A stretch of DNA of 64,000 nt from Nodosilinea nodulosa PCC 7104 (GCF_000309385.1 NZ_JH976537.1:2090029-2154028), one strand, 5' to 3'; positions 1 through 8,878 are shown, counted from the stretch's first letter. Numbers and translations are program-made. The notes: generated by a model from the letters alone, not told the origin.

Positions 1-303
1 CGCTACCTGTACTCGACAGGCGCTGCCAAATAGATCATCGGGAGTAGAGGTCGCCAACAAAATTAGATCGACCTCTTCAGCCCCTACCTGAGCCATTGTG
101 AGCGCGTGACGAGCCGCTTCAGTGGCCAGCGTCGTCAGTGAATCGTCAGGAGCCGCAATGTGCCTCTGGCGAATGCCGGTACGGGCCGAAATCCACTCAT
201 CGGAGGTGTCAACGCGCTGGCTGAGAATGTCGTTGCTGAGCTGTACGGTCAGGCAAGCCGAACCGCTGCCCACTAGTGACACACCGGGCATAAGCTGTTC
301 CAC
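1..303 (-). CDS. fabH: 3-oxoacyl-ACP synthase III (FabH), N-terminal part
   Basis: Partial gene: the first 101 codons are present and the rest lies beyond the left edge. FabH condenses acetyl-CoA with malonyl-ACP to start fatty acid synthesis in the cytoplasm. The translation carries the conserved N-terminal stretch [17 protein letters not shown] followed by [11 protein letters not shown] and LLATSTPDD, typical of the KAS III family. The chosen start is a GTG at 303, three bases after the plsX stop; an ATG twelve bases further in (291) is the alternative. The tight spacing indicates one transcript with plsX. The catalytic Cys, His and Asn lie outside the window. Confidence 0.93.
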   Translation of the reverse strand, partial: MEQLMPGVSLVGSGSACLTVQLSNDILSQRVDTSDEWISARTGIRQRHIAAPDDSLTTLATEAARHALTMAQVGAEEVDLILLATSTPDDLFGSACRVQVA

Positions 304-306
304 GGG

Positions 307-1341
307 TTACTCTCCGTCTGCTGCGGGCATAGCCACCCGCTGGTACTGGGCTTGAATGCGGTCTTGGACGCGGTTGTCAACCGCCTCTTTGGCCAGGCGA
401 ATAGCGTTAAATACCGACGGGGCCTGGGAGCTGCCGTGGCTGATAACTGTTACCCCGGCTACCCCTAAAAGCAGGCCGCCGCCGTGCTCGGCATGGTCTA
501 CCCGCTGCTTGATGCGGCGCAGGTTCGGCTTGAGGATGGAAGCTCCGATTTTACCCCGAACCCCCTGGGGCAGCTCCTCGCGCAAAATTTGCAGCACCGA
601 CTCACCGACGGCTTCGGCAAATTTGAGCAGCACATTGCCCACAAAGCCGTCGCAAACTACCACATCAAACTGGCCCGAGAGAATATCGCGCCCCTCAGCA
701 TTGCCCGCAAAGGGAATATTGGGATTCTCCTCTAGCAGCTGGTGGGCCCTCAGGGCGGCATCGTTGCCCTTACTGGGTTCTTCGCCAATGTTAATTAGCC
801 CTACCCGAGGATTTTCGACCCCCAGCACATAGCGGGAATAGATAGTGCCCATCATGGCAAACTGCTCTATATATTTGGGGCGGCAGTCCACATTGGCCCC
901 CACATCTAAAATCAGCACTGACTTGTTGGCAACTACGGTGGGGAACACCGCCCCGATCGCCGGTCGATCAATGCCCTTTAGCCGCCCCAGGCGCAGCAGC
1001 GCCGCCGCCATGGCCGCCCCCGAGTGGCCCGCCGACACCACGGCATCGGCCTCGTTGCGCTTGACTAAGTCCATGGCGACATTGATGGATGCCTGGGGCT
1101 TTTTGCGCAGGGCGCTGAGCGGCTCCTCGTGCATTTCGATACTGCCCTCGGCGGGCACTAGCTCAATGCCCGCTAGCTGGTCAACACTGGCGGTTGACGC
1201 CCTAATCTGGTCGATGTCGCCCACCAGGGCCACATCGACATCTAGCTCGGCCTTGGCGCGGATGGCACCTGCAACGATCTCGCCAGGGGCAAAGTCGCCC
1301 CCCATCGCGTCAATGGCAATGCGTGCCCGGTTAAAACCCAT
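307..1341 (-). CDS. plsX: phosphate acyltransferase PlsX
   Basis: PlsX converts acyl-ACP to acyl-phosphate, the first step of membrane phospholipid synthesis in bacteria using the PlsX/PlsY route. The 344-residue protein has the family length and signatures: RIAIDAMGGDFAPG at the N terminus, SAGHSGAAMAAALLRLGR around residues 103-120, and DVGANVDCRP near 145. It lies between rpaB and fabH on the minus strand and almost touches fabH, the usual plsX-fabH pairing. The C-terminal tail after LAKEAV is short and variable. Identification is firm. Confidence 0.97.
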   Translation of the reverse strand: MGFNRARIAIDAMGGDFAPGEIVAGAIRAKAELDVDVALVGDIDQIRASTASVDQLAGIELVPAEGSIEMHEEPLSALRKKPQASINVAMDLVKRNEADAVVSAGHSGAAMAAALLRLGRLKGIDRPAIGAVFPTVVANKSVLILDVGANVDCRPKYIEQFAMMGTIYSRYVLGVENPRVGLINIGEEPSKGNDAALRAHQLLEENPNIPFAGNAEGRDILSGQFDVVVCDGFVGNVLLKFAEAVGESVLQILREELPQGVRGKIGASILKPNLRRIKQRVDHAEHGGGLLLGVAGVTVISHGSSQAPSVFNAIRLAKEAVDNRVQDRIQAQYQRVAMPAADGE

Positions 1342-1392
1342 CTGCTAAATCTGTTAAAAACCTGAGCAAATTCTAGCAGACTACCCTACCGA

Positions 1393-2130
1393 CTATTCTT
1401 CGCCGGGTTCCACTATCCGCTGAAACAGATAGCCAGTACCTCGGGCCGTAAGAATTAGCTCAGGGTTGCTGGGGTCGTCTTCGAGCTTGGCCCGCAGGCG
1501 AGAAATGTGGACATCGACCACACGGGTATCGACGTGGCGCTCGGGGGTGTAGCCCCAAACTTCCTGCAAGATCTCGGAGCGAGAGAATGGCTCCCCAGAG
1601 CGGCTAACCAGCAGCTCTAGCAGGCTGAACTCCATGCCAGTGAGGCGAATGCGCTCGTCGCCCTTATACACCTGGCGCTTGTTGGTGTCGATGCGAATGG
1701 TGTTGACCGAGATCACTCCGGAGCTGGGAATGCCGGTCATGCCGGTCTTGTCGACCCGGCGCAGTACGGAGCGAATGCGGGCCTCCAGCTCCTTGGGAGA
1801 GAAGGGTTTGACCACATAGTCGTCGGCGCCTAGCTCAAGGCCGGTGATGCGATCGGCCACATCGCCCAGGGCCGTGAGCATAATAATAGGAATGTCGGAT
1901 TCTTTGCGCAGCTCTTGGCAGACGCCGTAGCCGTCAAGCTTGGGCATCATCACATCCAGCACCACCAGGTCAGGGGCGGCGTTGCGAAAGGTTTCCAGGG
2001 CTTCTTCGCCATCGGCAGCGGTGACGACGTCGTAGCCAATCATCGATAGGCGGGTCTCGAGGATGCGCCGAATGCTGGCTTCATCGTCGACCACGAGAAT
2101 TTTTTCTTTGTTGTTTTCCAAGGCTTTCAA
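1393..2130 (-). CDS. rpaB: OmpR-family response regulator RpaB
   Basis: A 245-residue receiver plus winged-helix DNA-binding protein. The receiver (about 10-125) has DDE, the phospho-acceptor Asp in LVVLDVMMPKLDGYG, and the TALGD and KPFSPKEL motifs; the C-terminal OmpR domain ends with the RLRAKLEDDP and RGTGYLF motifs. The sequence around KEKILVVDDEASIRRILETR is characteristic of cyanobacterial RpaB (ycf27), which represses high-light-inducible genes and supports photosystem I genes, with the kinase NblS as its known partner. NblS is not in this window. It leads the rpaB-plsX-fabH cluster, 51 bp upstream of plsX. Confidence 0.95.
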   Translation of the reverse strand: MKALENNKEKILVVDDEASIRRILETRLSMIGYDVVTAADGEEALETFRNAAPDLVVLDVMMPKLDGYGVCQELRKESDIPIIMLTALGDVADRITGLELGADDYVVKPFSPKELEARIRSVLRRVDKTGMTGIPSSGVISVNTIRIDTNKRQVYKGDERIRLTGMEFSLLELLVSRSGEPFSRSEILQEVWGYTPERHVDTRVVDVHISRLRAKLEDDPSNPELILTARGTGYLFQRIVEPGEE

Positions 2131-2318
2131 AGCTCCCTACGTAACGTCATATTCTATAAATAATCGCAACGTTTAATAATTAACTTTTGAAAGCTAATTA
2201 GTCGATTGCGCCATGTAGCCAGAGGCACCAATGGCAAAAAGCACCGAAACGCTGCCGGGGCAGAGCCTGAAACATTTGTTTATTCTATGTGTATTGATTC
2301 ATGCTGCATGACAGGAAG

Positions 2319-2341
2319 TCCTGTGCTTCAGGCTTTTTTAA
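2319..2341 (+). terminator. possible terminator-like hairpin between rpaB and radA
   Basis: A short imperfect stem (AGTCCTG with CAGGCT) is followed by six T residues, 85 bp before the radA start. No plus-strand gene precedes it, so it may end a short untranslated RNA from the rpaB/radA divergent region or attenuate the radA leader. The stem is weak, so this is tentative. Confidence 0.3.
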
Positions 2342-2425
2342 GGTTTATTGCAGAACAGCGGTGCTGTTTTAGGCAACAAGCGTCTTAACCGATTCATCGA
2401 GCAAGTCCGTAGAGTAAGGGTGGCA

Positions 2426-3943
2426 ATGGCGAAATCGCGCTCAATTTTTGTCTGCAACGAATGCGGGGCTGAGTCGCCCCAGTATTTTGGCCGCTGCCCC
2501 GTCTGCAACAGCTGGAACGCCTTAGTAGAGCAGGCTCAGCCCGTGAAGGAAACGGCTGCTCGAGCCTCAGCTTTGGGCCGCAGTCGGGGTGGTGCAACGG
2601 CTGCTAAAGCCAGTCAGCCCAGGCTGGCGCTGACTTTAAACCAGATTCAAGACCATCCCCAGGCGCGTTTGCCCTCGGGCTATGGGGAACTGGACCGGGT
2701 GCTGGGGGGCGGTATTGTGCCGGGGTCGCTGGTGCTGCTGGGGGGAGACCCCGGCATTGGCAAGTCAACCCTGCTGCTACAGGTGGCGAACCAGCTGGCG
2801 GCGCGGCAGCGGGTGCTGTACGTGTGCGCGGAGGAATCGGGTCAGCAGGTCAAGCTGCGGTGGCAGCGGTTGGGGCCGGTGGGGAGTGATGGGGTAGGGA
2901 GGGATGGGGCAGGGGGGAAGCGGAAAACGGGAAACGGGAAGCGGGAAACGGGAAACGCAGAGGCGCGTGAGGGTGGGGAATCTGCTGGGGTGGAGGCGGT
3001 GGATTCGCAGCTATTTTTGCTGCCTGAAATTGACCTGGAAACAATCTTGATGGAGCTGGAGTCGCTGAAGCCGACGGTGGCGATTATCGACAGTATCCAG
3101 GCGCTCTACTATGCCGCCCTGACCTCAGCGCCTGGCTCTGTCTCCCAGGTGCGAGAATGTACGTCGGCGCTGATGCAGCTGGCGAAGCGAGCCAACATTT
3201 CACTGTTTATTGTTGGTCACGTAACCAAGGAGGGGGCGATCGCAGGCCCGAAAGTGCTGGAGCACCTGGTCGATACGGTGCTGTACTTTGAGGGCGATCG
3301 CTTTGCCAGCCACCGCCTGCTCAGGTCGGTGAAAAATCGCTTTGGGGCCACCCACGAGCTGGGGGTGTTTGAAATGGTCGATCGCGGTCTGGCGGAGATC
3401 AGCAACCCCTCGGCGCTGTTTTTGGGCAACCGGGATGAGCAGGTGCCCGGCATTGCTACCATCGTCGCCTGCGAGGGCACCCGGCCCCTGGTGGTGGAAC
3501 TGCAGGCGTTGGTCAGCCCCACCAGCTATAGCTCGCCCCGACGCTCGACCACGGGCATTGAGTACAACCGGCTGCTGCAAATTTTGGCGGTGCTGGAGAA
3601 ACGGGTGGGCATTCCCCTCTCGAAGCTCGATGCCTACGTGGCGTCGTCGGGGGGTCTGGCGGTGGGCGAACCGGCGGCGGATTTGGGGGTGGCGATCTCG
3701 GTGGTGGCCAGCTTTCGCGATCGCCTGGTTGACCCCGCGCTGGTGCTAATCGGTGAAGTGGGTTTAGGCGGCCAGGTGCGGCCTATTTCTCAGCTGGAGC
3801 TGCGGCTAAAAGAGGCGGTGAAGCTGGGCTTTAAGCGGGCGATCGTGCCGAAGGGTCAGTCGGTGAAGGTGGAGGGGCTAGAGATTGTGGAGGTGTCGCG
3901 GGTGGTGGACGCGATCGCCCACGCGCTCAAAGGGAGCGAGTAG
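2426..3943 (+). CDS. radA: DNA repair protein RadA with in-frame low-complexity insert
   Basis: RadA (Sms) is a RecA-like ATPase acting on recombination intermediates. Visible parts: a C4 zinc finger at residues 10-27 (CNECG and CPVC), Walker A GGDPGIGKST near 106-115, Walker B AIIDS near 220, the RadA-specific KNRFG motif, and a C-terminal Lon-like domain (VGEVGLGGQVRPI). The ATG at 2426 is chosen because an AAGGG box sits five bases upstream and the family starts at MAKSRSIF; a longer ORF from 2348 is unlikely. The product is 505 residues, about 40 longer than usual, because a repetitive Gly/Lys/Arg-rich segment (roughly residues 150-190) sits between the Walker motifs. Confidence 0.95.
   Translation: MAKSRSIFVCNECGAESPQYFGRCPVCNSWNALVEQAQPVKETAARASALGRSRGGATAAKASQPRLALTLNQIQDHPQARLPSGYGELDRVLGGGIVPGSLVLLGGDPGIGKSTLLLQVANQLAARQRVLYVCAEESGQQVKLRWQRLGPVGSDGVGRDGAGGKRKTGNGKRETGNAEAREGGESAGVEAVDSQLFLLPEIDLETILMELESLKPTVAIIDSIQALYYAALTSAPGSVSQVRECTSALMQLAKRANISLFIVGHVTKEGAIAGPKVLEHLVDTVLYFEGDRFASHRLLRSVKNRFGATHELGVFEMVDRGLAEISNPSALFLGNRDEQVPGIATIVACEGTRPLVVELQALVSPTSYSSPRRSTTGIEYNRLLQILAVLEKRVGIPLSKLDAYVASSGGLAVGEPAADLGVAISVVASFRDRLVDPALVLIGEVGLGGQVRPISQLELRLKEAVKLGFKRAIVPKGQSVKVEGLEIVEVSRVVDAIAHALKGSE
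2885..2970 (+). repeat. purine-rich low-complexity repeat inside radA
   Basis: The coding strand here consists of GGGA/GGGGAA-type tracts with several copies of CGGGAAACGGGAA-like units. It stays in frame and adds about 35 residues (RKTGNGKRETGNAEAR and flanks) where other RadA proteins have only a few residues. It resembles the short GGGAAAC repeats scattered between genes in filamentous cyanobacteria, which is knowledge from memory rather than something shown here. Confidence 0.7.
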
Positions 3944-4066
3944 AACCGGCTGGGCGCTTGGACTGCCGTAAAACCTAAACGTCAGACCTTAGGCCCTTCC
4001 GTCTCCCCTGCCGGAAAGACTAAAATAATGTAAAGAAGATTGAACATTACCTCAGAGGTATGCGCC

Positions 4067-4339
4067 ATGACCCCCAACGTCGAAATTTACACCTGGAGCA
4101 GCTGTCCCTTCTGCATTCGCGCTAAGCGGCTGCTGGACCAAAAGGGCATTGACTACACCGAATACTGCATCGACGGGGATGAGGCCGCCCGCCGCGAAAT
4201 GTCTAAACGGGCCAATGGAGGGCGATCGCTGCCGCAGATTTTTATCAACGACCACCACGTAGGCGGCTGCGACGACCTCTTCGCCCTCGATGCCAAAGGC
4301 GGTGTAGAACCCCTGCTATCAGCGGCTTCTACTAACTAG
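4067..4339 (+). CDS. grxC: glutaredoxin 3 family protein
   Basis: A 90-residue glutaredoxin with the dithiol active site CPFC at residues 13-16, the TVP-equivalent segment SLPQIFIND, and GGCDDLFAL, which binds glutathione in the family. It reduces disulfides and mixed glutathione disulfides in the cytosol. The ATG at 4067 follows an AGAGG box by eight bases; an upstream in-frame codon at 4040 would add nine residues not seen in the family. It faces lrtA and shares a bidirectional terminator with it. Confidence 0.93.
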   Translation: MTPNVEIYTWSSCPFCIRAKRLLDQKGIDYTEYCIDGDEAARREMSKRANGGRSLPQIFINDHHVGGCDDLFALDAKGGVEPLLSAASTN

Positions 4340-4354
4340 CGTACTTCCCATGGC

Positions 4355-4421
4355 AAAAACCCGGTTTCTTTCGCGGCGGGCACAGACTACTTGTGCTTTG
4401 CCTCAAAGAAACCGGGTTTTT
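4355..4421. terminator. bidirectional terminator between glutaredoxin and lrtA
   Basis: A perfect 17-bp inverted repeat, AAAAACCCGGTTTCTTT at 4355-4371 and its complement at 4405-4421, encloses a 33-base loop. Each arm ends in a T-run for one strand, so it can terminate both convergent genes. The same AAACCCGGTTTCT sequence is, from memory, a widespread dispersed repeat in cyanobacteria, so this may be a recruited repeat. Confidence 0.75.
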
Positions 4422-4433
4422 AGCTAGGCAAAA

Positions 4434-5087
4434 CTAGCTGTGGGTAGCGGCTTCAGCAGGGTGCTTAGCCTTACTGCCATTGCCGTTGAGGTGGCCATTT
4501 TGGTTGGGCCTGCGGGGTTGAATTAGACCGTAACCGCCGTGGTTGCGCTCGTAGATCACGTTCATTTCCTGGGTTTCTGCATTGAGAAACATATAGAAAT
4601 CGTGGTCGATCAGCGCAAGTTGCTCCAGGGCGGCTTCTACCGTCATGGGGGCCATGGCAAAGTACTTAGCCCGAATCACCTCGTCGGGTAGCCGAGGCTC
4701 ACTGGTGCTAAGCACCTGGGCAACATCGGTGACGGGCGCTTCGTTTAGGTAGGCCTCGGTGGTTTTGCCGAGGGTACCCTGCATGCGGGTGTTGCGCTTC
4801 TCTTTGAACTTGCGCAGCTGACGGCTAATTTTATCGGCAACCAGGTCGATGCTGGCGTAGAGACTTTCGCTGCTCTCTTGGGCTCTAACGACGGCACCAT
4901 CCACAAAAAGCGTCACTTCGGCGGACTGGCTGGCCCCAATTCTAGGGTTTTTGGCTACGGACAAATGAACGTCAACCTCATTGGTCAGGTGTTTGAAGTG
5001 GCTCACCGCCTTGAGGATTTTTTGCTCCACATGCTCCCGAATCGCGTCTGTGATCTCAATATTTCTGCCATGGATTACCAGCTTCAT
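4434..5087 (-). CDS. lrtA: long-form ribosome hibernation factor LrtA/HPF
   Basis: A 217-residue protein with an N-terminal HPF/YfiA domain (residues 1-100: MKLVIHGRNIEITDAIREHV and DLVADKISRQLRKFKEK) and a C-terminal dimerisation domain (about 140-195: EVIRAKYFAMAPMTVEAALEQL, then FYMFLNAETQEMNVIYER). Long HPF dimerises inactive 70S ribosomes; the cyanobacterial homologue was first described as a light-repressed transcript. An AAGGAG box lies eight bases before the ATG. A basic, low-complexity tail ends the protein. It is divergent from lipB. Confidence 0.95.
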   Translation of the reverse strand: MKLVIHGRNIEITDAIREHVEQKILKAVSHFKHLTNEVDVHLSVAKNPRIGASQSAEVTLFVDGAVVRAQESSESLYASIDLVADKISRQLRKFKEKRNTRMQGTLGKTTEAYLNEAPVTDVAQVLSTSEPRLPDEVIRAKYFAMAPMTVEAALEQLALIDHDFYMFLNAETQEMNVIYERNHGGYGLIQPRRPNQNGHLNGNGSKAKHPAEAATHS

Positions 5088-5241
5088 AAAGCGGACTCCT
5101 TGATACGTCGGCTCATGGTTTCACCCTAACACCTTGTATTCTGCACAACAGCGTCCGTTAGAATCCTTTGCATGGGTTGATAATTCTTGATTGCTAAACT
5201 CTGAAAAATGGGCCATTCGCGCTAATTTACGGTTGACAAGG

Positions 5242-5925
5242 ATGGATCAAAACCATTGGAAATCACCGCTTCCCTGTGATGTTTACAACCTGGGGCTAGT
5301 GCCCTTTGCCGATGCCTGGACGCTGCAAAAGAGCCTAGTGCAACGTCATGGCCACTCCCCCCAGCCCGATCGCCTGCTGCTGGTCGAGCATCCCGGTGTG
5401 TACACCCTGGGCCTGGGCTCTACTCTGGATTACCTCAAGCTGCCAGCCGAAGATTTGCCCTATCCGCTGTTTCGCACTGAGCGGGGCGGCGAAGTCACCC
5501 ACCACTGCCCCGGGCAGCTGGTGGGCTACCCCATTCTCAACCTCAAGCGGCATCGGCCCGATCTGCACTGGTACCTGCGCCAGCTGGAGGCGGTGCTGAT
5601 TTTGACGCTGGCGGAATTTGGCCTGCGGGCCGGACGGCAGAGCGGGCTCACGGGGGTGTGGGTGGGCGATCGCAAGCTGGCGGCGATCGGCATTAAGGTC
5701 AGCCGCTGGATCACCATGCACGGCTTTGCGCTAAATGTGTGCCCCGATCTGGGGGGGTTTGGGGCGATCGTTCCCTGCGGCATTAGCGATAAAGCCGTGG
5801 GCAGCCTGGCCCAATTTTGCCCCGGGATAACGGTGGAGGCCGTGCTTCCAGTCGTCGTGAACAGTTTTGCCCAGGTGTTTGAGCTGAACCCTGTTATACA
5901 GAATGCCGCCCCACTGGGCCTTTGA
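5242..5925 (+). CDS. lipB: octanoyl-ACP:protein octanoyltransferase LipB
   Basis: LipB moves octanoyl groups from ACP to the lipoyl domains of 2-oxoacid dehydrogenases and GcvH. The protein has [20 protein letters not shown], then the [18 protein letters not shown] and THGFALN-like ([12 protein letters not shown]) segments with the catalytic Lys, and CGI near the C terminus with the catalytic Cys. The ATG at 5242 gives 227 residues, the family length; a TTG at 5191 would add 17 residues without support. The last 32 bases overlap the end of the convergent DciA-like gene. Confidence 0.93.
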   Translation: MDQNHWKSPLPCDVYNLGLVPFADAWTLQKSLVQRHGHSPQPDRLLLVEHPGVYTLGLGSTLDYLKLPAEDLPYPLFRTERGGEVTHHCPGQLVGYPILNLKRHRPDLHWYLRQLEAVLILTLAEFGLRAGRQSGLTGVWVGDRKLAAIGIKVSRWITMHGFALNVCPDLGGFGAIVPCGISDKAVGSLAQFCPGITVEAVLPVVVNSFAQVFELNPVIQNAAPLGL

Positions 5926-6487
5926 ACCCCTGTACGGCACAAACGCTGCATCGCCCCCAGCGCTTTAGCTCTCCCCCTGGGCAGGGGCAGCCACACTTGG
6001 GGCACAGCGGTTGTTGAGTCGCAAGCTGTTGAGTCATGGCGGCCCAGCGCTCGAAACTCTCCTGGGAGGTTTGGGGGCGTTGGAGCGATCGCGGAATAGT
6101 CTGAGGCTCGAAGCTAGGGTGCTGCCGCAGCCACTGGGGCAGCTCTGCGCCAGCGGAAACCGGTGTTGTGGCAGGCTGAGCAGACTTTTTCTGCCGGTAC
6201 CAGTCGCCGCTGGAGAAGCGAATGTCGCTGAGGCTGAGGTGGAGGCGATCGTTGAGTTTGGCCAGAATGCGCAGGCGCTCCAGGGTCAAGGTCTGCGCCC
6301 ACATGGGATTGACCACCGCCACATACAGCACGTCTTGATCTAGCCGCACCGGGGCGGCCTGGCGGGCTACCCCCTCTCCCACCACCGCAGTCCACTGGTT
6401 GAGCACCTGGCGAAACTGCCCTCGGCTGCGCCACCGAGGCTGCTGTTCGAGCTGGTGAATAACGGTGTGGATAGAGTCGAGGGCCAT
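5894..6487 (-). CDS. DciA-like DUF721 protein with C-terminal zinc finger
   Basis: The N-terminal 95 residues match DUF721/Dci[16 protein letters not shown], a [18 protein letters not shown] segment, [14 protein letters not shown] and a following LNDRLHL helix. DciA loads the replicative helicase DnaB in bacteria lacking DnaC. After a proline/glutamine-rich linker the C terminus carries four cysteines in two CxxC-like pairs (CPKCGCPC and CSVC, residues about 160-185), suggesting a zinc ribbon. The 197-residue length is larger than minimal DciA. Its 3' end overlaps lipB. The helicase-loader role is family knowledge, not shown by the context. Confidence 0.8.
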   Translation of the reverse strand: MALDSIHTVIHQLEQQPRWRSRGQFRQVLNQWTAVVGEGVARQAAPVRLDQDVLYVAVVNPMWAQTLTLERLRILAKLNDRLHLSLSDIRFSSGDWYRQKKSAQPATTPVSAGAELPQWLRQHPSFEPQTIPRSLQRPQTSQESFERWAAMTQQLATQQPLCPKCGCPCPGGELKRWGRCSVCAVQGFKGPVGRHSV

Positions 6488-6641
6488 AGGTCATTTATCC
6501 AGTGCTGGGCCGGGGCCGGGCTGAAATTTGGTTTGGGTGGGGAATTCGGCAAATTTAAGGAAGTCGGATTACCCTGAGTTGTAGGACTCTTTCGCTTTGA
6601 GCCTGGCCTCTCAATTATCGCGCCACCTTACCCGCAACTCC

Positions 6642-8222
6642 ATGGCTTCCATTCTTGACCCGCCCATTTTGACCAAAGTCGCCAAAATGAAGGAGCGGGT
6701 CTGCTGGCAGCACCCGGCCCTGAGGCATCGCCGCATCGATCAAACCCGCCTAATTTTAGAGGACGGTCGCAGCGATGACCGCGAGTTTTCGTTTTTAGTT
6801 ATTGGCGACAGCGGGTCGGGGCCGCACCCCGACCATCACCCCCAGCGGCGCATTGCCGAGCAAATGCTGCCCCACCTGCAGGACTGCCGCTTCTTGCTGC
6901 ACACCGGGGATGTGGTATATCAGGTTGGCTCTAGCGAGCAGTACCCAGAGAATTTTATCAAGCCCTACCGGGAATGGCTGGTAGGGGGCGATCGCCCCGA
7001 TCGCGTCGCCTTTGACAAGATGGTATTTCGCTTTCCGTTTTTGGCCGTACCGGGCAACCACGACTACTACAACCTGCCCCGGCTCTACAGTATTTTGGTG
7101 CAGCTGAGTCGGCCTATCCGCAAGCTGCTGCGGCTAAACCTCAACCCCAACGTGGGCTGGCGCGGCTCTGGGGTGGGTGACGCCTACGCTCGGGCTTTTT
7201 TAGATTACCTAAAGCCGCTGCCTGACCACGAGCTAGAGGCCCACCTCGATCGCCACTACGGCCCCTGGAACGAAACCACCGCAGGGCTGCGCTACCAGCC
7301 GGGGTGCTTTACCCGCCTGCCCAACCGTTACTACACCTTTCGCTACGGCGGCATCGACTTTTTTGCCCTCGACTCCAGCACCTTCAACGACCCGGCCCTA
7401 TCGCCCCAGCGCTCTACCAGTAGCCATTACCACCAGCGGCTAGTGGCCCAGCGACAGGCGATTCTGCGCCAGCAGCAGCAGGTGCGCGAGGAGGCCTTCC
7501 AGCTTCCGCCCGATGACCCACACACCCAGGAGCGCCTGGACGACCTTCAGGCCAAGGTTGAGCAGCTAGAGGAAATGCTGCTGGATATTGAAAAACAGGC
7601 CCACCCAGGGCCAACCACGCTGGTCGATACCGAACAGCTGCTGTGGCTGCGGGACGGGCTGATTGCCTCCTGGCAGGACAAGTCGGTGCGGGGGCGGATT
7701 TTATTTTTTCATCACCCGCCCTACGTGACCGAGGCGACCAAGTGGGCTCAGGCGCAGACCATGGCCATTCGCCAAAATCTGCGCTGGGTGCTCGATCAGG
7801 TGGCGGCAGCAGTGCCCGAAATTAGCACCGATCGCCCCCCGGTAAACCTGGTGCTCAACGGCCATGCCCACTGCTTTGAGTACCTCAAAACCGAGGCCAC
7901 AGGCTACGCCGACAGCCACATGAACTGCGTGGTCTGCGGCGGCAGCGGCCTCAGCCTGCGGCGGCAGCGGCCCGAGGGAACCATGCTCTATGAACCCCTG
8001 GGGACGGATCCCAATGGGCAGGTGGCCTTTAATTTGGTGGCCAAGTCACAGCTGTTTATGGGCCTCACTGGCCACAAAACCGAGCGGCGGCGGCCTTACT
8101 CCTTTGTGCGCATTGATGTGACTGGCGATGAGGTGCCTCGGTTTGTGCTGACGCCGCATATCTCAGAGCGATCGCATCAGGATTGGGAGGATTATGTGAT
8201 GGATCCGCTGGTGTTGGGTTAG
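6642..8222 (+). CDS. calcineurin-like metallophosphoesterase with coiled-coil insert
   Basis: All metallophosphatase motifs are present in order: VIGDSGSG, HTGDVVYQVG, VPGNHDYY, then FHHPPY and LNGHAHCFEY. These bind two metal ions and hydrolyse phosphoesters; the substrate cannot be told. Between the third and fourth motifs lies a long helical stretch rich in Gln, Glu and Leu (about residues 260-335, starting RLVAQRQAILRQQQQVREE), likely a coiled coil. The ATG at 6642 is preferred over a TTG at 6597; the choice is uncertain because no good ribosome site precedes either. No signal peptide is seen, so a cytoplasmic enzyme is likely. Confidence 0.85.
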   Translation: MASILDPPILTKVAKMKERVCWQHPALRHRRIDQTRLILEDGRSDDREFSFLVIGDSGSGPHPDHHPQRRIAEQMLPHLQDCRFLLHTGDVVYQVGSSEQYPENFIKPYREWLVGGDRPDRVAFDKMVFRFPFLAVPGNHDYYNLPRLYSILVQLSRPIRKLLRLNLNPNVGWRGSGVGDAYARAFLDYLKPLPDHELEAHLDRHYGPWNETTAGLRYQPGCFTRLPNRYYTFRYGGIDFFALDSSTFNDPALSPQRSTSSHYHQRLVAQRQAILRQQQQVREEAFQLPPDDPHTQERLDDLQAKVEQLEEMLLDIEKQAHPGPTTLVDTEQLLWLRDGLIASWQDKSVRGRILFFHHPPYVTEATKWAQAQTMAIRQNLRWVLDQVAAAVPEISTDRPPVNLVLNGHAHCFEYLKTEATGYADSHMNCVVCGGSGLSLRRQRPEGTMLYEPLGTDPNGQVAFNLVAKSQLFMGLTGHKTERRRPYSFVRIDVTGDEVPRFVLTPHISERSHQDWEDYVMDPLVLG

Positions 8223-8289
8223 GGGGGGACGTGGTGTGCGTGGGGGCGTGGGGGAGTGGGGGAGTGGATGGATGGGGGGGCGATAGGCA
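8222..8289 (+). repeat. G-tract-rich spacer
   Basis: The 68 bases between the phosphoesterase and the DUF924 gene hold repeated runs of four to seven G (GGGGGGG, GTGGGGGCGTGGGGGAGTGGGGGAG). They could fold as a G-quadruplex on the coding strand immediately before the DUF924 start. Confidence 0.6.
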
Positions 8290-8874
8290 ATGGAGCGGGT
8301 GGAGGAGATTCTGCGGTTTTGGTTTGGCGATCCGGCAGATCTCAATGGGGAGTATGGTCAGCAGCGCCAGGTCTGGTTTAAGAAAGACCCAGCCTTTGAC
8401 GTTGCGATTCGGCGGCGGTTTTTAGCGGATGTAGAACGGGCGATCGCAGGGAATCTCGATGGCTGGCGATCGCAGCCTCGCCCCTGTTTGGCGCTGGTGC
8501 TGCTGCTCGATCAGTTTCCGCGCAATCTGTTTCGGGGCGAGGGGCGGAGTTTTGCAGGCGATCGCGCTGCCCTGGCCGCGGCCTACCACGCCCTAGACAA
8601 CGGCTACGACCAGCAGGTGTTGCCGGTGGAGCGGATTTTCTTTTACCTGCCGCTAGAGCACAGCGAGAACTTGGCCAATCAAGAGCGCAGTGTGGAACTG
8701 GTGCGATCGCTCTATGCCGCCCATCCTGAGTTTGAGTCTACCCTCGACTACGCCCTGCGCCACCGGGAGGTGATTCAGCGGTTTGGCCGTTTTCCCCACC
8801 GCAATGCGGTGCTGGGGCGGGAAACAACCCCGGAGGAAGCAGCGTTTTTGCAGCAGCCGGGGTCGAGGTTTTGA
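8290..8874 (+). CDS. DUF924 family protein
   Basis: A 194-residue all-helical protein matching DUF924: EEILRFWFGD at the start, QVWFKKDPAFDVAIRRRF, CLALVLLLDQFPRNLFRG, and IFFYLPLEHSENLANQERSV in the middle. The family is widespread and of unknown biochemical role, with a TPR-like fold. It follows the phosphoesterase by 68 bases of G-rich DNA and may be co-transcribed with it. The ending HREVIQRFGRFPHRNAVLGR is also typical of the family. Confidence 0.9.
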   Translation: MERVEEILRFWFGDPADLNGEYGQQRQVWFKKDPAFDVAIRRRFLADVERAIAGNLDGWRSQPRPCLALVLLLDQFPRNLFRGEGRSFAGDRAALAAAYHALDNGYDQQVLPVERIFFYLPLEHSENLANQERSVELVRSLYAAHPEFESTLDYALRHREVIQRFGRFPHRNAVLGRETTPEEAAFLQQPGSRF

Positions 8875-8878
8875 GCGA

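Noticed and set aside
2206-2388. 60-codon ORF between rpaB and radA
   Set aside because: It overlaps the radA leader and a terminator-like hairpin, with a Cys-rich composition and no ribosome site.
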